The notes beneath the pieces are model-generated. The model did not search any database, was not told the origin of the DNA, and was given only the letters and a program-made list of their open reading frames with translations. DNA of 64,000 nucleotides from Ectocarpus siliculosus (taxonomy: Eukaryota; Sar; Phaeophyceae; Ectocarpales; Ectocarpaceae): the NCBI GenBank assembly GCA_000310025.1, contig FN649743.1, positions 4,402,774 to 4,466,773 on the forward strand. Reading direction: 5' to 3'. This document shows positions 44,183 through 54,570 of this stretch, piece by piece (position 1 is the stretch's first letter; each line of letters starts with the position of its first letter). The position numbers and the translations under genes are program-made.

Positions 44183-46105
44183 TCAGACGTACACGTTTTC
44201 AGACCTGGGCACGCGAGCCGATACCCAGGGAGCGGTTGGTGTCTGCGTGCTACTGGCGGCGAGGCTCCACTGCGGCTTGGAGATCGGCTGTGCGACCACA
44301 TCCAGGCAGACGCACACATTCGGGGCAGTCTGGGTGCTGCTGGTTTTCACCCTCCCCTGCGGCTTGACGCTCGGTTGTGGGGCCGATGGGGGCGCACATT
44401 GCAGGAGAGGAGGGGGCGAATTCTCGGCGAGGAAGGCGCTTCCAGGGCCTGGCAGAGCTGAGCCACTGGCCGGTGCTCCACTCCCGTCCACCTTTCCCTT
44501 CAGCAGACAGGCGTTGGTGTCGCTTGCCGCACTCCCGTCCACCTTTCCCATCGGCACACAGGCGTTGGTGGCGTCGCTTGCCGCGCTCCCGTCCACCTCT
44601 CCCATCGGCACACAGGCGTTGGTGGCGTCGCTTGCCGCACTCCCGTCCACCTTTCCCTTCAGCAGACAGGCGTTGGTGATGTCGCTTGACGCACTCCCGT
44701 CCACCTTTCCCTTCAGCAGACAGGCGTTGGTGTCGCTTGCCGCACTCCCGTCCACCTTTCCCTTCGGCACACAGGCGTCAGTGGCGTCGCTTGCCGCACT
44801 CCCGTCCACCTCTCCCATCGGCACACAGGCGTTGGTGATGTTGCTTGCCGCACGCCCGTCCACCTTTCCCTTAGGCACACAGGCGTTGGTGATGTCGCTT
44901 GCCGCACTCCCGTCCACCTTTCCCATCGGCACATAGGCGTTGGTGAGGTCGCTTGACGCACTCCCGTCCACCTTTTCCATCCGCACACAGGCGTTGGTGA
45001 TGTCGCTTGACGCACTCCCGTCCACCTTTTCCATCGGCACACAGGCGTGGGTGATGTCGCTTGCCGCACTCCCGTCCACCTTTCCCATCGGCACACAGGC
45101 GTTGGTGATGTCGCTTGCCGCACTCCCGTCCACCTTTCCCTTCGGCACACAGGCGTCGGTGATGTCGCTTGCCGCACTCCCGTCCACCTTTCCCATCGGC
45201 ACACAGGCGTCGGTGGCGTCGCTTGCCGCACTCCCGTCCACCTTTCCCTTCGGCACACAGGCGTCGGTGGCGTCGCTTGCCGCACTCCCGTCCACCTTTT
45301 CCTTCGGCACACAGGCGTTGGTGGCGTTGGTGGCGTCGCTTGCCGCCCGGGGAGAAGCTACAGCCAAGGTCGCTGTGGCCGGTGTCGAAAGTATCTGCTC
45401 TTGCCGCCCCAGGATCCACAGCAGTCTGCCGGCCATGGTGGTGATGGCCAGCTCCGACCACAGGCTGACGACGATCCTCAGCAACCCCACGAGGCCACAG
45501 GCACAGACGGACAGCCCACGGATCACGGTGGCAGTGGCTGGAACAACCACGGCGGACAGCGCTTGGGACAGGATCACCACCACCTCCGCCGTCGCCGCCG
45601 CGAGACCGCCGGCGTAAGGGGAAAGCACCCGGATGATAGTCATCACGTGAATGACCACGGCAGACAGCCCACACCAAAGGGTGGCAAAGAGCCCCGCCGT
45701 TGCCGCCGGGAGGCCGCCAACGAAGGAGGAGAACACCCGGATGACGGTCGACGGATGAACAAGCGAGGTAAACAGCCCACGCAGAAGGTTGCCCACGAGC
45801 CCCACGGTCGCCGCCAGGAGACCGGCAGTGAAGGAGGGAAGCGCCAGGATGATGGTCGTCGCGTGGACGAGCAAGGCAGACAGCCCACACAAAAGGGTGG
45901 CGACGAGCCCCGCCGTCGACACCGTGACGCGACCGAGTGCAGCGAAGAGTTCCCAGAGGAAGGCGGTGGCGGAGGAGGTGAAGGAAGGGAAGGCCAGGGG
46001 CAGCACCCAGTATCCTGCGTAGCAGAGAGCCGTGAAGGCCCACACTGAGAAGAGGGCCCTCGCTGACGAGTAGCGTTCCTCTTGGAGCTGGTCAGCGAAG
46101 AGCAC
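44183..46105 (-). CDS. Hydrophobic protein with 16 tandem Cys-containing 17-18-residue repeats
   Basis: Open for about 640 codons; no family recognised. The N-terminal third is very hydrophobic and made of about four tandem 40-45-residue units of the type GL.AAT.GL...L..GLSA.V.H..TIIRVLS...G, giving perhaps eight membrane spans. Then come 16 repeats of consensus ASDATDACVPKGKVDGSA, nearly all with one Cys, followed by a Pro/Ser/Thr-rich end with two related SSTQTP/SSTQTA motifs. The open frame starts without ATG (GTG at 46105). A CAG acceptor before 46087 suggests a separate 5' exon that was not resolved. A possible ATG at 46199 does not splice in phase. Confidence 0.55.
   Translation of the reverse strand: MLFADQLQEERYSSARALFSVWAFTALCYAGYWVLPLAFPSFTSSATAFLWELFAALGRVTVSTAGLVATLLCGLSALLVHATTIILALPSFTAGLLAATVGLVGNLLRGLFTSLVHPSTVIRVFSSFVGGLPAATAGLFATLWCGLSAVVIHVMTIIRVLSPYAGGLAAATAEVVVILSQALSAVVVPATATVIRGLSVCACGLVGLLRIVVSLWSELAITTMAGRLLWILGRQEQILSTPATATLAVASPRAASDATNATNACVPKEKVDGSAASDATDACVPKGKVDGSAASDATDACVPMGKVDGSAASDITDACVPKGKVDGSAASDITNACVPMGKVDGSAASDITHACVPMEKVDGSASSDITNACVRMEKVDGSASSDLTNAYVPMGKVDGSAASDITNACVPKGKVDGRAASNITNACVPMGEVDGSAASDATDACVPKGKVDGSAASDTNACLLKGKVDGSASSDITNACLLKGKVDGSAASDATNACVPMGEVDGSAASDATNACVPMGKVDGSAASDTNACLLKGKVDGSGAPASGSALPGPGSAFLAENSPPPLLQCAPPSAPQPSVKPQGRVKTSSTQTAPNVCVCLDVVAQPISKPQWSLAASSTQTPTAPWVSARVPRSENVYV
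44490..45345 (-). repeat. Coding minisatellite of 51-54 bp, 16 units
   Basis: Each unit carries ccgtccacctttccc(a/t)tc (plus strand) and a gtcgcttg(c/a)cgcactc junction. Unit length is a multiple of three, so all frames stay open, and the array generates long false frames on both strands. Units vary at a few positions only (V/L, P/L, M/K, N/D). Confidence 0.9.
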
Positions 46106-47718
46106 ACACGAAATTTGCAGAGGTTTGTTTGGAGGGGGTAATGATCCAACAGCAATATACCTTTCTTGCTCACAAAGCTGTGATACTTTCCCGACTCATG
46201 ATTCCTGACGATGTGGTGCCAAGGCAACGCAACAGTGTAACCCAGGGTGGTTTGGAACGCCTACGCTAGGCGTAACGCGTACTCGAAACATTGATGCGTA
46301 CCGCACGTTCAAACGATGAGGTACATGTCGAGGCTGCGTACCAATTCTGGTTAGGCGTTCGCCGTTGTTTACGTTGTTTGCAGCTAGACCCACATATTGA
46401 AAGACGTGGTTGTTGCAGGAGAATGGAGCATTGAGCCGACAAACTGCATGAGTACGAACCCTATCCGTTGCATCGGCTTCAGGGTGACGGGACCTACCGG
46501 CCTGGCGTTGAGGTTGAGGGTTCGAAACACGCTAGGTGAGGGCGCGAGTCCGGTCGCAAAGTGGTTGACCCCCCTGCCGGGATGCCAAGGACGAGTGTAG
46601 ACGATGTCAGAGGCATGACGGTGAACCGGCACGGGAACGGAAGAGCGGGTAAGAAGGGGGCCAATCGCTGCCGTATGCTAAGCCGGCTAGACCAAGGCTT
46701 GTGGGCTGTCCATCATTGCCCATAATCAAGATCGATGGGATGGCACAAACGGGGGGATGCAGTGTCTTCCACTCGAAGGAGGCTGGAAACGCGAGAAACT
46801 TGCCAGAAATACGAATATCGACAAGTTCGTGTGATTACATTTGGTGTGACCGCCAACCTCCACCCCAAAGGCGGCTATCGTGGTCACACTGTCAAGAGTA
46901 CTTCGTCATGGGAACTTGAACATCGAAGGGCAACCCGAATCGCAAGCGATGCGTACACTCTCAACGTCGCGCGCGGTGACAAGCTGTCACGGTAGCGTTC
47001 CATCTTCCTCAAACCTGTAATAGCCGCCAGCAAATACCATTGACTGACACGTTCCAGGCAGCATGCGCTTGATGGACAGGCAGGGTTCTTCGATGATCGC
47101 CATGTGCTTCTTCTGGCAGAACTAGGATAGAGGGGTCGGGTAGGGCACGGCAGCATGCACGCATGCGTTGCGCGATTTTTTCAACTGCCGATGTTGCGTT
47201 AACTCGTCTCCCGACAACTTCGTCAGCTGGTCGGTGGGACACCGTCAAGCTGTTCAACTGCGCTTGCTGCTTACGTTATGATCAGCGGGGCTGGGAATTG
47301 CTCGTGATGTAGAATGCTCTCTCGAAGGCTAACGTATTTCCGTGTCACGCGAATCATAAACAGAGACAGGTGCCACACACGTACCGAGAGAGAAAGGGAC
47401 CATCTAAAGGGCCGAGGATGTCCCCTCAACAACTGATCAACCCTTTCTCCCCCCAAAACGTGGTAGAAGGTAGGGAAAACGCTGCGTTGACCACGCGATA
47501 AGTCCCGTACGTCGTGGAAATACGAGACTTGTGCCCCCTACGTCATGTAAGCCCCGGAACGGCGTTTGTAAGTTCCCCTTTACCGCCTATCCATCGGTGC
47601 AAACACACAGCAACCCGCGACTTTCGTACTGACAGTCATCAAGATTGGTGCCGTAGCTGTTGTTCCTGTGCTGTGACACTGCTCGATTCCTAGCCTTCGG
47701 GGCGAAAGCGGTTCTGGC
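46106..47718. other. Spacer; 46.1-46.46 kb duplicated at 60.33-60.67 kb
   Basis: 46460-46106 read on the minus strand matches 60330-60675 plus strand (acgcgtactcg, gcctacgctaggcg, ggatcattaccccctccaaac segments). It is the 5' flank of the repeat protein gene. Nothing was recognised from 46.5 to 47.7 kb. Confidence 0.55.
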
Positions 47719-48946
47719 CTAGTTGCAGCCGGGGGGGTGGGGGGCGTGGTGTATCCTGCATATATTCTGTTGGTGCCCGAAATGTCTCTCTGCTTGCAAC
47801 AACTCGCCGGCTCCCACCGGGATGATTTCGTAGTTTCGCAGAACGCAAGCATTCCTCTTGGTTCCGCCTGGTGGGTTCTTTCCAGCAAAGAAAATTCTCT
47901 GTGAGCCAGGTACGTTCACAGAAAGCACGTCGGTGCAACCCGAGAGTACCGAACAACCTACGCCTGCCTGAGTATTGCAGCTCTTCCCCATGCCCCCGCG
48001 GCCCCGAAAGCATGCCACAAAATACAAAAAATGCCAAACAACGCATGGTTATTGGTCTCGGCCCTGATGCTGCTGTAGAACTCTTACCGACGAGTCGTCA
48101 TTGCCGAGGTCAACCGCAAAAGCTGTCACGTTGGACGGGTCGAGGACGCCTCTGTCCAGAAGGATGGACAGGGTCGAGGCAGTGCCGATGACCACCTGCG
48201 CTCGCACCTCTTCTTGCCAGTCGGAATGGAGCGCCATGGAAACCTGTCACCGTGTCCACCGCACGTGATTATTGTCGGGGGGGTAAGAACAGCTGCGTTT
48301 CTTCCGGCGACGAAGTGCTACCCACGCCCACAGACAAAATATACAACCAACGTGACCATGTCAAAGCGCTTGGAATCATGAGGAAGCGCCGAGCCGTTCC
48401 CGTGACCTACTTTCTGCACTCACAATAGGTTAGTCGCGAACTACGAATCCATCCTTTGTGGTAGTGCCAACAATTTGAGACACTCACCGTCATGGGTGTG
48501 TCGGTAAGCGCGGCGAACTTGTGGAAAAGCACAGAGAGATCACACTCGTCTTGAAAACTCCGCGCGACGACCAAAACCTGGCACACAAGAAAGGACAGGG
48601 CTCCGGATGGGTGCGCGCGGTTGTTGGGGGGCACTTGAGCGAAAGGACGTAGCCAGCCAGGACAGCGGGAGTGGCGGGGGTATCTCCTCTGGGAAACTGC
48701 CGTGAAAGTTGCGCTTGGGTACAACGTTGTTCTCCTTGAATGTGCTACCGTGTTCGGCCCGTGAGGAAACGCAATTCGCCGATTGGTCAACACACCTGCG
48801 TGTAGTTGTCGCCAGGTTCAAGTCGAGAGAGTACCGAGAAGAGCGCGGCCTTCAGGCTTGCGTCGGTACCGTGCGCATGGCACAGCACGTTGCGGTGCAA
48901 CCCCACGCGAAGAGCCAGCTTGATGTTCCCGCAAAGATGGTCCAAG
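47719..48946 (-). CDS. DEAD-box helicase-like protein (Dbp5/DDX19-related) with altered catalytic motifs, partial
   Basis: Four exons: 48946-48796, 48577-48488, 48243-48088, 47898-47719 (TAG). The three junctions are phase 0. The order of helicase blocks is preserved. The region of motif I reads NVLCHAHGTDASLKAALFSV where the family has A.SGTGKT. LSRLEPGDNYTQ matches the VEPANKYPQ stretch of DDX19. The motif Ia region is VLVVARSFQDE (normally PTRELA). QVVIGTASTLSILLDRGVLD equals the Q.V.GTPG block. Motif II is VDLGN instead of DEAD, and motif III is FFAGK instead of SAT. About 35 residues between motifs II and III and the second RecA domain are missing. Frames are open and introns are clean. 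It could be an expressed pseudoenzyme or an old pseudogene. The 5' end is not found. Confidence 0.55.
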
Positions 48947-48949
48947 CTT

Positions 48950-50084
48950 CATAGAGGCAGTTGACGGAGGCGGGAGAAAAGTAGCGCAACAGGAGGGCGT
49001 CGGATCATAGTTGTAGTATTTGACGTGCGTCTTTGTGAATAATCTAAAGACAACACCAACTTTGTCGAGAGTAGCCGGCATGTTGGTTTGACTAGAATAC
49101 GCCCGAGTTCGAACAGCTCCCGGCGCGATCTAGCTCATCTCTTTGTTCTTGCATGGTTTTGGTGGAAGTACCATTGAGGCGTTTGGATTTTGGCTATTCA
49201 AGCGGGTGAGGCATGTACGTGGACAAGGCGAAGTATTGGGGCCATGCACAACCGTGGCACCAGTCAGCAGCAACCAAAGCGACGACGACAACGCAATAGA
49301 CATCCACCAGACCGACGGCATGAACGAGCAACAATGACATCGACATCGATACCAACATCGACATTGACAACGACACCAACACCAACACCAACACCAGCAA
49401 CGACGACGGGAACAACGACAACATTATCGACCGTAATGGCGACCACCCAAACGAGGAGGCTAACCCAAAGGAACGTAGACGTCGGGGGAGGACGAGCATG
49501 AGGTATATCCTGTCGACCAAGTCGTCGCGGAGCTGCCAAACAAACAGGTGGCACGAGGGGAGTGGGAAAATTCGGTGTTTAGTGTAGCCCCGACGATGGT
49601 TGGAACGAGAGTGACTGGGGATCACCATCGTAGAACACACGTCCCTTTTTGTGCTCGGAGTCAGCGCTTCCCAGAACTCGAGTCTTTACGAACCACACGT
49701 GGGTTCGCGCAAGATCCTTGGAGCGCAAGACAACAAATTTGCTCATGGTATAACAATAGCCCAAATGTTTGGTAAGGTACATCAGCGATAGACAGTGTAC
49801 CACACGGGTCCAGGTGATTGCCCATGCTCGATGGGGGGGGCGAACGAAGGCATTGGGCCTCGATCGACGCTTCACGTTTCACGAGAGCGATCCCAATATA
49901 TTCTAGTAAGGTTGACACAGACACGGAATACCACCGACTGTTGATTGTGGGAGTGAGTGATAGAATTCTGTCGTGCGAATCATCCTTGTCTGGAACGTAC
50001 ACGTCTCTACAGCGAACTGTAGCCGATCCGTTAATGTTTCTCGTCTCGAACGTGGAGACGCAACAAACACCGGTGATTTTGATT
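48950..50084. other. Spacer with ACC/ATC-type simple repeats
   Basis: 49338-49425 is a degenerate tract of gacatcga and acaccaacacca units. Otherwise nothing was recognised. The 5' exons of the DEAD-box-like gene would lie here or further right. Confidence 0.4.
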
Positions 50085-51647
50085 TTAGGGCCTATTGGTG
50101 ATCGGACGTGGTCCAACGACACGTCGCCACTTGCGCACCTGAACGGTGTTGGGTTCTCCCCACTTGTCGTAGAGCTCGAAGATCCAGACAAGAATTCGAA
50201 TCGGAAATGTCATGCGGTTGGTGCATACGAAGAAAAGCCCAGCTGCCGCCACGTACACCACCATCACCCAGGCCATCAATGCCGCTGCAGTCGCAGCAAC
50301 CCCCAAGGTCTTCCACGAGACTGATACCAGCTGAAACGTGAGTGGCAGACGACTCCGAAACACGGTGACCCCGCGTGACGCCCACACCACTGATGCGCTC
50401 CATCCACCCGTCTCAGCGATACGGTCAACGACCATCGCAACCAACCCTGCAGTGAACATGGCCGTCGCCGCGCGGAAGGGGTGCCAACGCGGTGACTCCG
50501 CCCCGCGCCCAGGCGACCTCTGGTGGAAAACGGTCGAGTATACCCACGTACCCACGGCAACCATTCCGTTCGTGATGCTGCTTATGACGTCAAGAGTATA
50601 CGAGCGCATGTAGGCCCCGGAACCCAGCACGACCGACCAGCATAAGACCTCCCTCCAGCCAGACACAAAGTTCGCCGCAACTTGCTCTGACACCCACCAC
50701 ACCAGCCCCCCCAGGCCATCGACTACAACGATCTTCGCCACAACTGCCACCACCGCCGGGCGGAGGGTGTGCCAGTGATACGGCGTCGCCGCGCGTCCTT
50801 GCGGCAACCGACCCCGAACTCGGCACATCGCCAGCATCGTCATAGAAATGATGTCGTTCGTGACCATCCTCATGACGCCGAGAAAGAGCGGCATCAACAT
50901 GCCCACAACCACCCAGCGGTAGTCGTACCACCAAGCATTCCACTTAGCCATATCAGATTTTGACATCACTTTCATGTACGGGCTGGACTCATCTATCGGC
51001 GTGATCTTCGACGTGGCCGCCAGGATCACCACCGAAAGAGACATCCACGTCTCCTCGACGATAGAGAGCCAGGTCAGTAAGTCCACCGCCCGTGCTCGTG
51101 ACACTTGGTTCCGAACAACCGAGAACCCCCCGGTAAGCACCGAAGCCACCCAGTTCTTGATCCTGCTTGTGACGTCTGACCGCAACATTCCGAACGCCGC
51201 CAATGCGACGTACGTGCAGATGCCCCCCGTCCAAGAGGAAGTTGACCTCACCCAATCACGATCTGACACCCACGACACCAACGCCCTCGGGCCATCCACC
51301 ATGGCGATCTTCACCACAAGCACCACTCGCCCCACGCGGGAGGGGTGCCGGCGCCTTGGCTCCGCCGCGCGCCCGTGCGGCACCCGACCACGAGCCAGCG
51401 ACATCGCCAGCATGGCCACAGCAACCACCTTCATCTCGACCATGCTCTTGACGGTAAGAACCAACAGCAACAACCCGACCACAGCAATGCCAAGGTGCTT
51501 GTATTCCACCCAGGACAACATGTCCGAGGCAGCCGAAGCGGGTGCTCCAGGCGCTGAATCGCCACAAATCTGAGGCTCGTCATGGGTTGCAACATGGCGC
51601 GCTCCGATCCGGCTTGAGGAGGACGGGCGAGAGAGTCCGTTCGTCAT
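50085..51647 (-). CDS. Intronless multi-pass membrane protein with internal duplication
   Basis: 520 codons from the ATG at 51647; the frame is open back to at least 51782 but without an earlier ATG. No family recognised. The N-terminal 40 or so residues are polar (TNGLSRPSSSS). About ten hydrophobic segments follow. A module of about 160-170 residues occurs twice and then again in part: each begins (A/T)MLAM...RGR(V/L)P(H/Q)GRAA(E/T)P, continues to K(I/V)..VDG...LV.WVS and contains Y..DV(I/T)S.I.N. The third, partial unit reads SPGRGAESPRWHPFRAA. The C-terminus is hydrophobic and then basic. With the repeat protein at 44.2-46.1 kb it shares only the theme of tandem membrane modules. Confidence 0.55.
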   Translation of the reverse strand: MTNGLSRPSSSSRIGARHVATHDEPQICGDSAPGAPASAASDMLSWVEYKHLGIAVVGLLLLVLTVKSMVEMKVVAVAMLAMSLARGRVPHGRAAEPRRRHPSRVGRVVLVVKIAMVDGPRALVSWVSDRDWVRSTSSWTGGICTYVALAAFGMLRSDVTSRIKNWVASVLTGGFSVVRNQVSRARAVDLLTWLSIVEETWMSLSVVILAATSKITPIDESSPYMKVMSKSDMAKWNAWWYDYRWVVVGMLMPLFLGVMRMVTNDIISMTMLAMCRVRGRLPQGRAATPYHWHTLRPAVVAVVAKIVVVDGLGGLVWWVSEQVAANFVSGWREVLCWSVVLGSGAYMRSYTLDVISSITNGMVAVGTWVYSTVFHQRSPGRGAESPRWHPFRAATAMFTAGLVAMVVDRIAETGGWSASVVWASRGVTVFRSRLPLTFQLVSVSWKTLGVAATAAALMAWVMVVYVAAAGLFFVCTNRMTFPIRILVWIFELYDKWGEPNTVQVRKWRRVVGPRPITNRP

Positions 51648-53605
51648 GGCCTCTTCTTCGGGATGATCTCCCTCGGTAGATGATTCGTCCTGGTTGGGGA
51701 GGCGCTGTGACTCCACTTCTGTGCCTTCTGGCCCGTCGTCTTGTTCAGGGCCCTTCTCAGCGGCCGCGTGTGGTGGTAGCACGACCGGTAGGTTCGGGCT
51801 GCTTCCACCGAGAGAGGGGGAGTGGGAGGGTGGTTGGTTTACTATCGACGGGACCTCGGCTTAGGTTGGACCAGAATCCGATTCAGATTTCATTCACACA
51901 GCATCAACCAGGAGCAAAGTCCCAGACACGTTTCTGTTTGCGCAGGCTGAAATACTACTTGCCGCCACAGATATTTCCGAGACTTTGTATCTAACATCAG
52001 GACCACTCCCAGAGTTCAGGTTCCGTGTCACCTGTCGCCGTTGCCATCGACAAACGGGGCGGTCTGTGCGGAAGCGGCCGCCAGCACGTCACGTTGATCG
52101 CTGCCAGGAGACTTCACGACGAGCAAGTCACTGACGTCCTGGCCATCATCCTCGGAGCACAAGGTAGTCGATCCACCGAGCCTGGTCCAAAAGTGCAACA
52201 ATTGGGGTGGGGCAATTTGGGTAAGAATCAATGTTTCCTGAGGCGGACATCTTTTTCGCGAGCACCGACGCGTTCAAAAGTAATTTATGCCTGAGCGCCA
52301 CGTTAACCAGACCGGACAAAAAACAACAGGGCACCAGGGCTCCGATGCTCAACTCCAACCGACGGCTGGCTGAGTGCATTACTACCCACACCGACTGAAG
52401 CTCACCTCCGTTTCGACTAAACTAGTCCGTGTTGTTGGGGGTCAAAGGCCGACTTACCCGGGAAGGGCAGGGCGGGGGGACTCGTTGGATTCTTCCCTTA
52501 ACTGCCGGACCATTGCCATCGCATGCGGTTCAATCGCCAGTTGAGAAACTACCATCAGTCAGACTCTCCACACCTTTTTCCGCAAACAGAAACACATGTT
52601 TTTTCTTGTCCCTTTCCTTGGTGGTTTAGTATGGCCATATGTTTGAGCTTCGAGGCATATGCGGTCGGTCCCTTTCTATCGTTTTCAACGCATACCAGCG
52701 GGGGTAGAGGCTGGGGGCAACCTGCAGAGAGGGCACGGAAAGTAGAACCACACGCCTACGGCCATCGATACTTTGTACTGAGAATCCGATCACCTCTGTT
52801 GTCACTAACTGTCAAGGTTGTCGATGTTCGGGAGGTTGGGTGATGACTGATACAGCATTTTCGCCTACTGGTTCGGTATCTAGAGTCGGTCGGAGGCGCA
52901 GCACAGAATAATGGCGGCCACAATACCGGTGGATCGGCCCGCGGTACCCTCTTTGCAGTTCACGCGCAGCCCAAAGGGGGGCAGGGGCTGCATGAAGGCG
53001 GTATGAGTCTTCTTCCTAGTCACCGGGAGCGGAAACAACGTGTGACAAATGCGAGACAAAACACTCGTTGCAGTTCTGTGTATATGTGTGTGTGTTTTCG
53101 TCTTATTCTTATGGCGACAGTCTCCCCATTTTTCGCGGCGAGATGTGTACTGCACTTTCAGTGTATGTAGAATACTACAGTACACTTTTTTCAGTGTTTT
53201 TTTTCCTACAGTAAATGTACAACCATCCAGGGTCACACGGGAGGGGGTAAACACCGGGGCTTTTTGTTTTTTTTCAGACGCCCCACCTTCCTCCTGCGGT
53301 GCGTACTGAATTTTTGTTTTTCATAGCGAGGAGGGTCCAACCGTCCTTGTCCCTCGTCAACGGTGCTAACGTCGAAGTTTGGTACTCACAAGAGTTTTTC
53401 AGCTTTTATTTTTGTCTTTCTCCGGCACAGTTGACATTTACACCCCATGGTGATTCGAACTCACGACTCTGTCACTAGCGGTTTCGAGGTTACCGCTAGA
53501 CCACCGGGGCGACCGGTTGCGGGGCGTTATTGGTTTTCTTGTACACAGGCAGCACCGTCTAGCGTGCAATATCATCGACACTTGAACTCATATGCAGCAT
53601 CTCAC
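51648..53605. other. Spacer and 3' flank of the duplicated gene
   Basis: 52870-53300 corresponds to 56085-56300 (segmental duplication). A T-run and a tacagtacac/gtgtactgca-rich stretch lie at 53140-53210. No exon recognised. Confidence 0.4.
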
Positions 53606-54570
53606 CTCGGGAAGTCCACACTCCAAGGGGCGTCGTATTTCGCGCTGTGGTGGTTTTCGGCCGTTGCCATTCTGCCCTCGTCAAGCCCTTCACCAGGGTC
53701 GCCGTTGGTAGCAGCACCAGCGGCAGTAACGGGCACCTGGTCCACCAGATTACGTACATCTTGGACCTGTTGTGCGTGCAGGGGTTGTTGAAAATATCGA
53801 TGTTGGTAGATAGCACAAGAACTTGGTTGGTAGGTGTTTGACACATCCATTCATAGAGGGATTTGTGCGGCACCCGGAAAATTGCAACACACCGCAATTG
53901 TCACGATATTTCGTCCAGGCATTGTCATCTGTTTATCTCTCTTGTTTTCTTTCACCCTCTTTGCCTCTCTGTCGGTCTGTCTCTCTTCCATTCTTTCCCA
54001 TTCTGGCCGCTCTCGGTGTTCTACTGTCAATCTTTGAAAATACACCCTTCCCTTTCGAGCCAAAGTTCACCCACCAGCGGGCGTCGTGCTGACGCGGCAG
54101 CGTCTTCAGCTGCAGCCAAGGCGTCCAGAAACGCAACTGGTGGTGATGCGAGCGCGGGCGCCAGGTCCCCCGAAATGCCATCGAGGTCACGGATCTGTTG
54201 TGCGTGCAGAGGGTTTTCAAGACATGGATGTTGGGACACGAAATGAGTCAACACCAATCACTGGCGAACGTTGTTCCGAACCCCCTTGCTCAGAGGGCGG
54301 GGTCGATCGCGCTTGCAAAGGTTTTTATGAACGAACGAACGAACGAACATCTGTCCGATTCGACACGGGAGGGAAGTTGGTGGAAATGCACGCGTGCGTG
54401 CGGAACGACTGGAGGTAATGGAACGCTGTGCACACCGGCGTAGCGAAGCAAGGGTGAAGAGCGTGATCATTCACCTTCGGGTGCCTCTGCAATATAATAG
54501 TTTCCACGAGAAGGTGATAACATCTTCACGGCTGCTCAACTGCACTGGCGTGAACGGCGCGCTTCATTTT
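52870..54570. repeat. Segmental duplication, distal copy
   Basis: Blocks at 52.88-53.10, 53.57-53.78 and 54.20-54.57 kb correspond in order to 56.09-56.30, 56.35-56.56 and 56.58-57.01 kb (for example cgttgccat..tgcc, tcaccagggtcgccgttggtag and ctcttcacggctgct segments). About 3 kb separates the copies. The distal copy carries an extra insertion with the tRNA-like element and exon 54194-54075. Confidence 0.7.
53445..53530 (-). mobile_element. tRNA-like SINE head
   Basis: Minus strand: ggtcgccccggtggtctagc, a box A-like GGTCTAGCGGTAACC, then GTGAGTTCGAATCACC, in which box B is embedded in a 4-5 bp stem. It shares its start with 21207-21290. The acceptor stem is imperfect, so it is a repeat and not a tRNA gene. 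Confidence 0.6.

Noticed and set aside
45047-46048. Plus-strand protein of about 330 codons
   Set aside because: Frame opened by the multiple-of-three minisatellite; composition is His/Gly/Arg-rich without domain, and the opposite frame has credible membrane segments.
53602-53850. Exon 53766-53606 as the end of a gene reading through to 53559
   Set aside because: A GT donor at 53605 matches the paralogous exon at 56375 in position and phase, so it is an internal exon.
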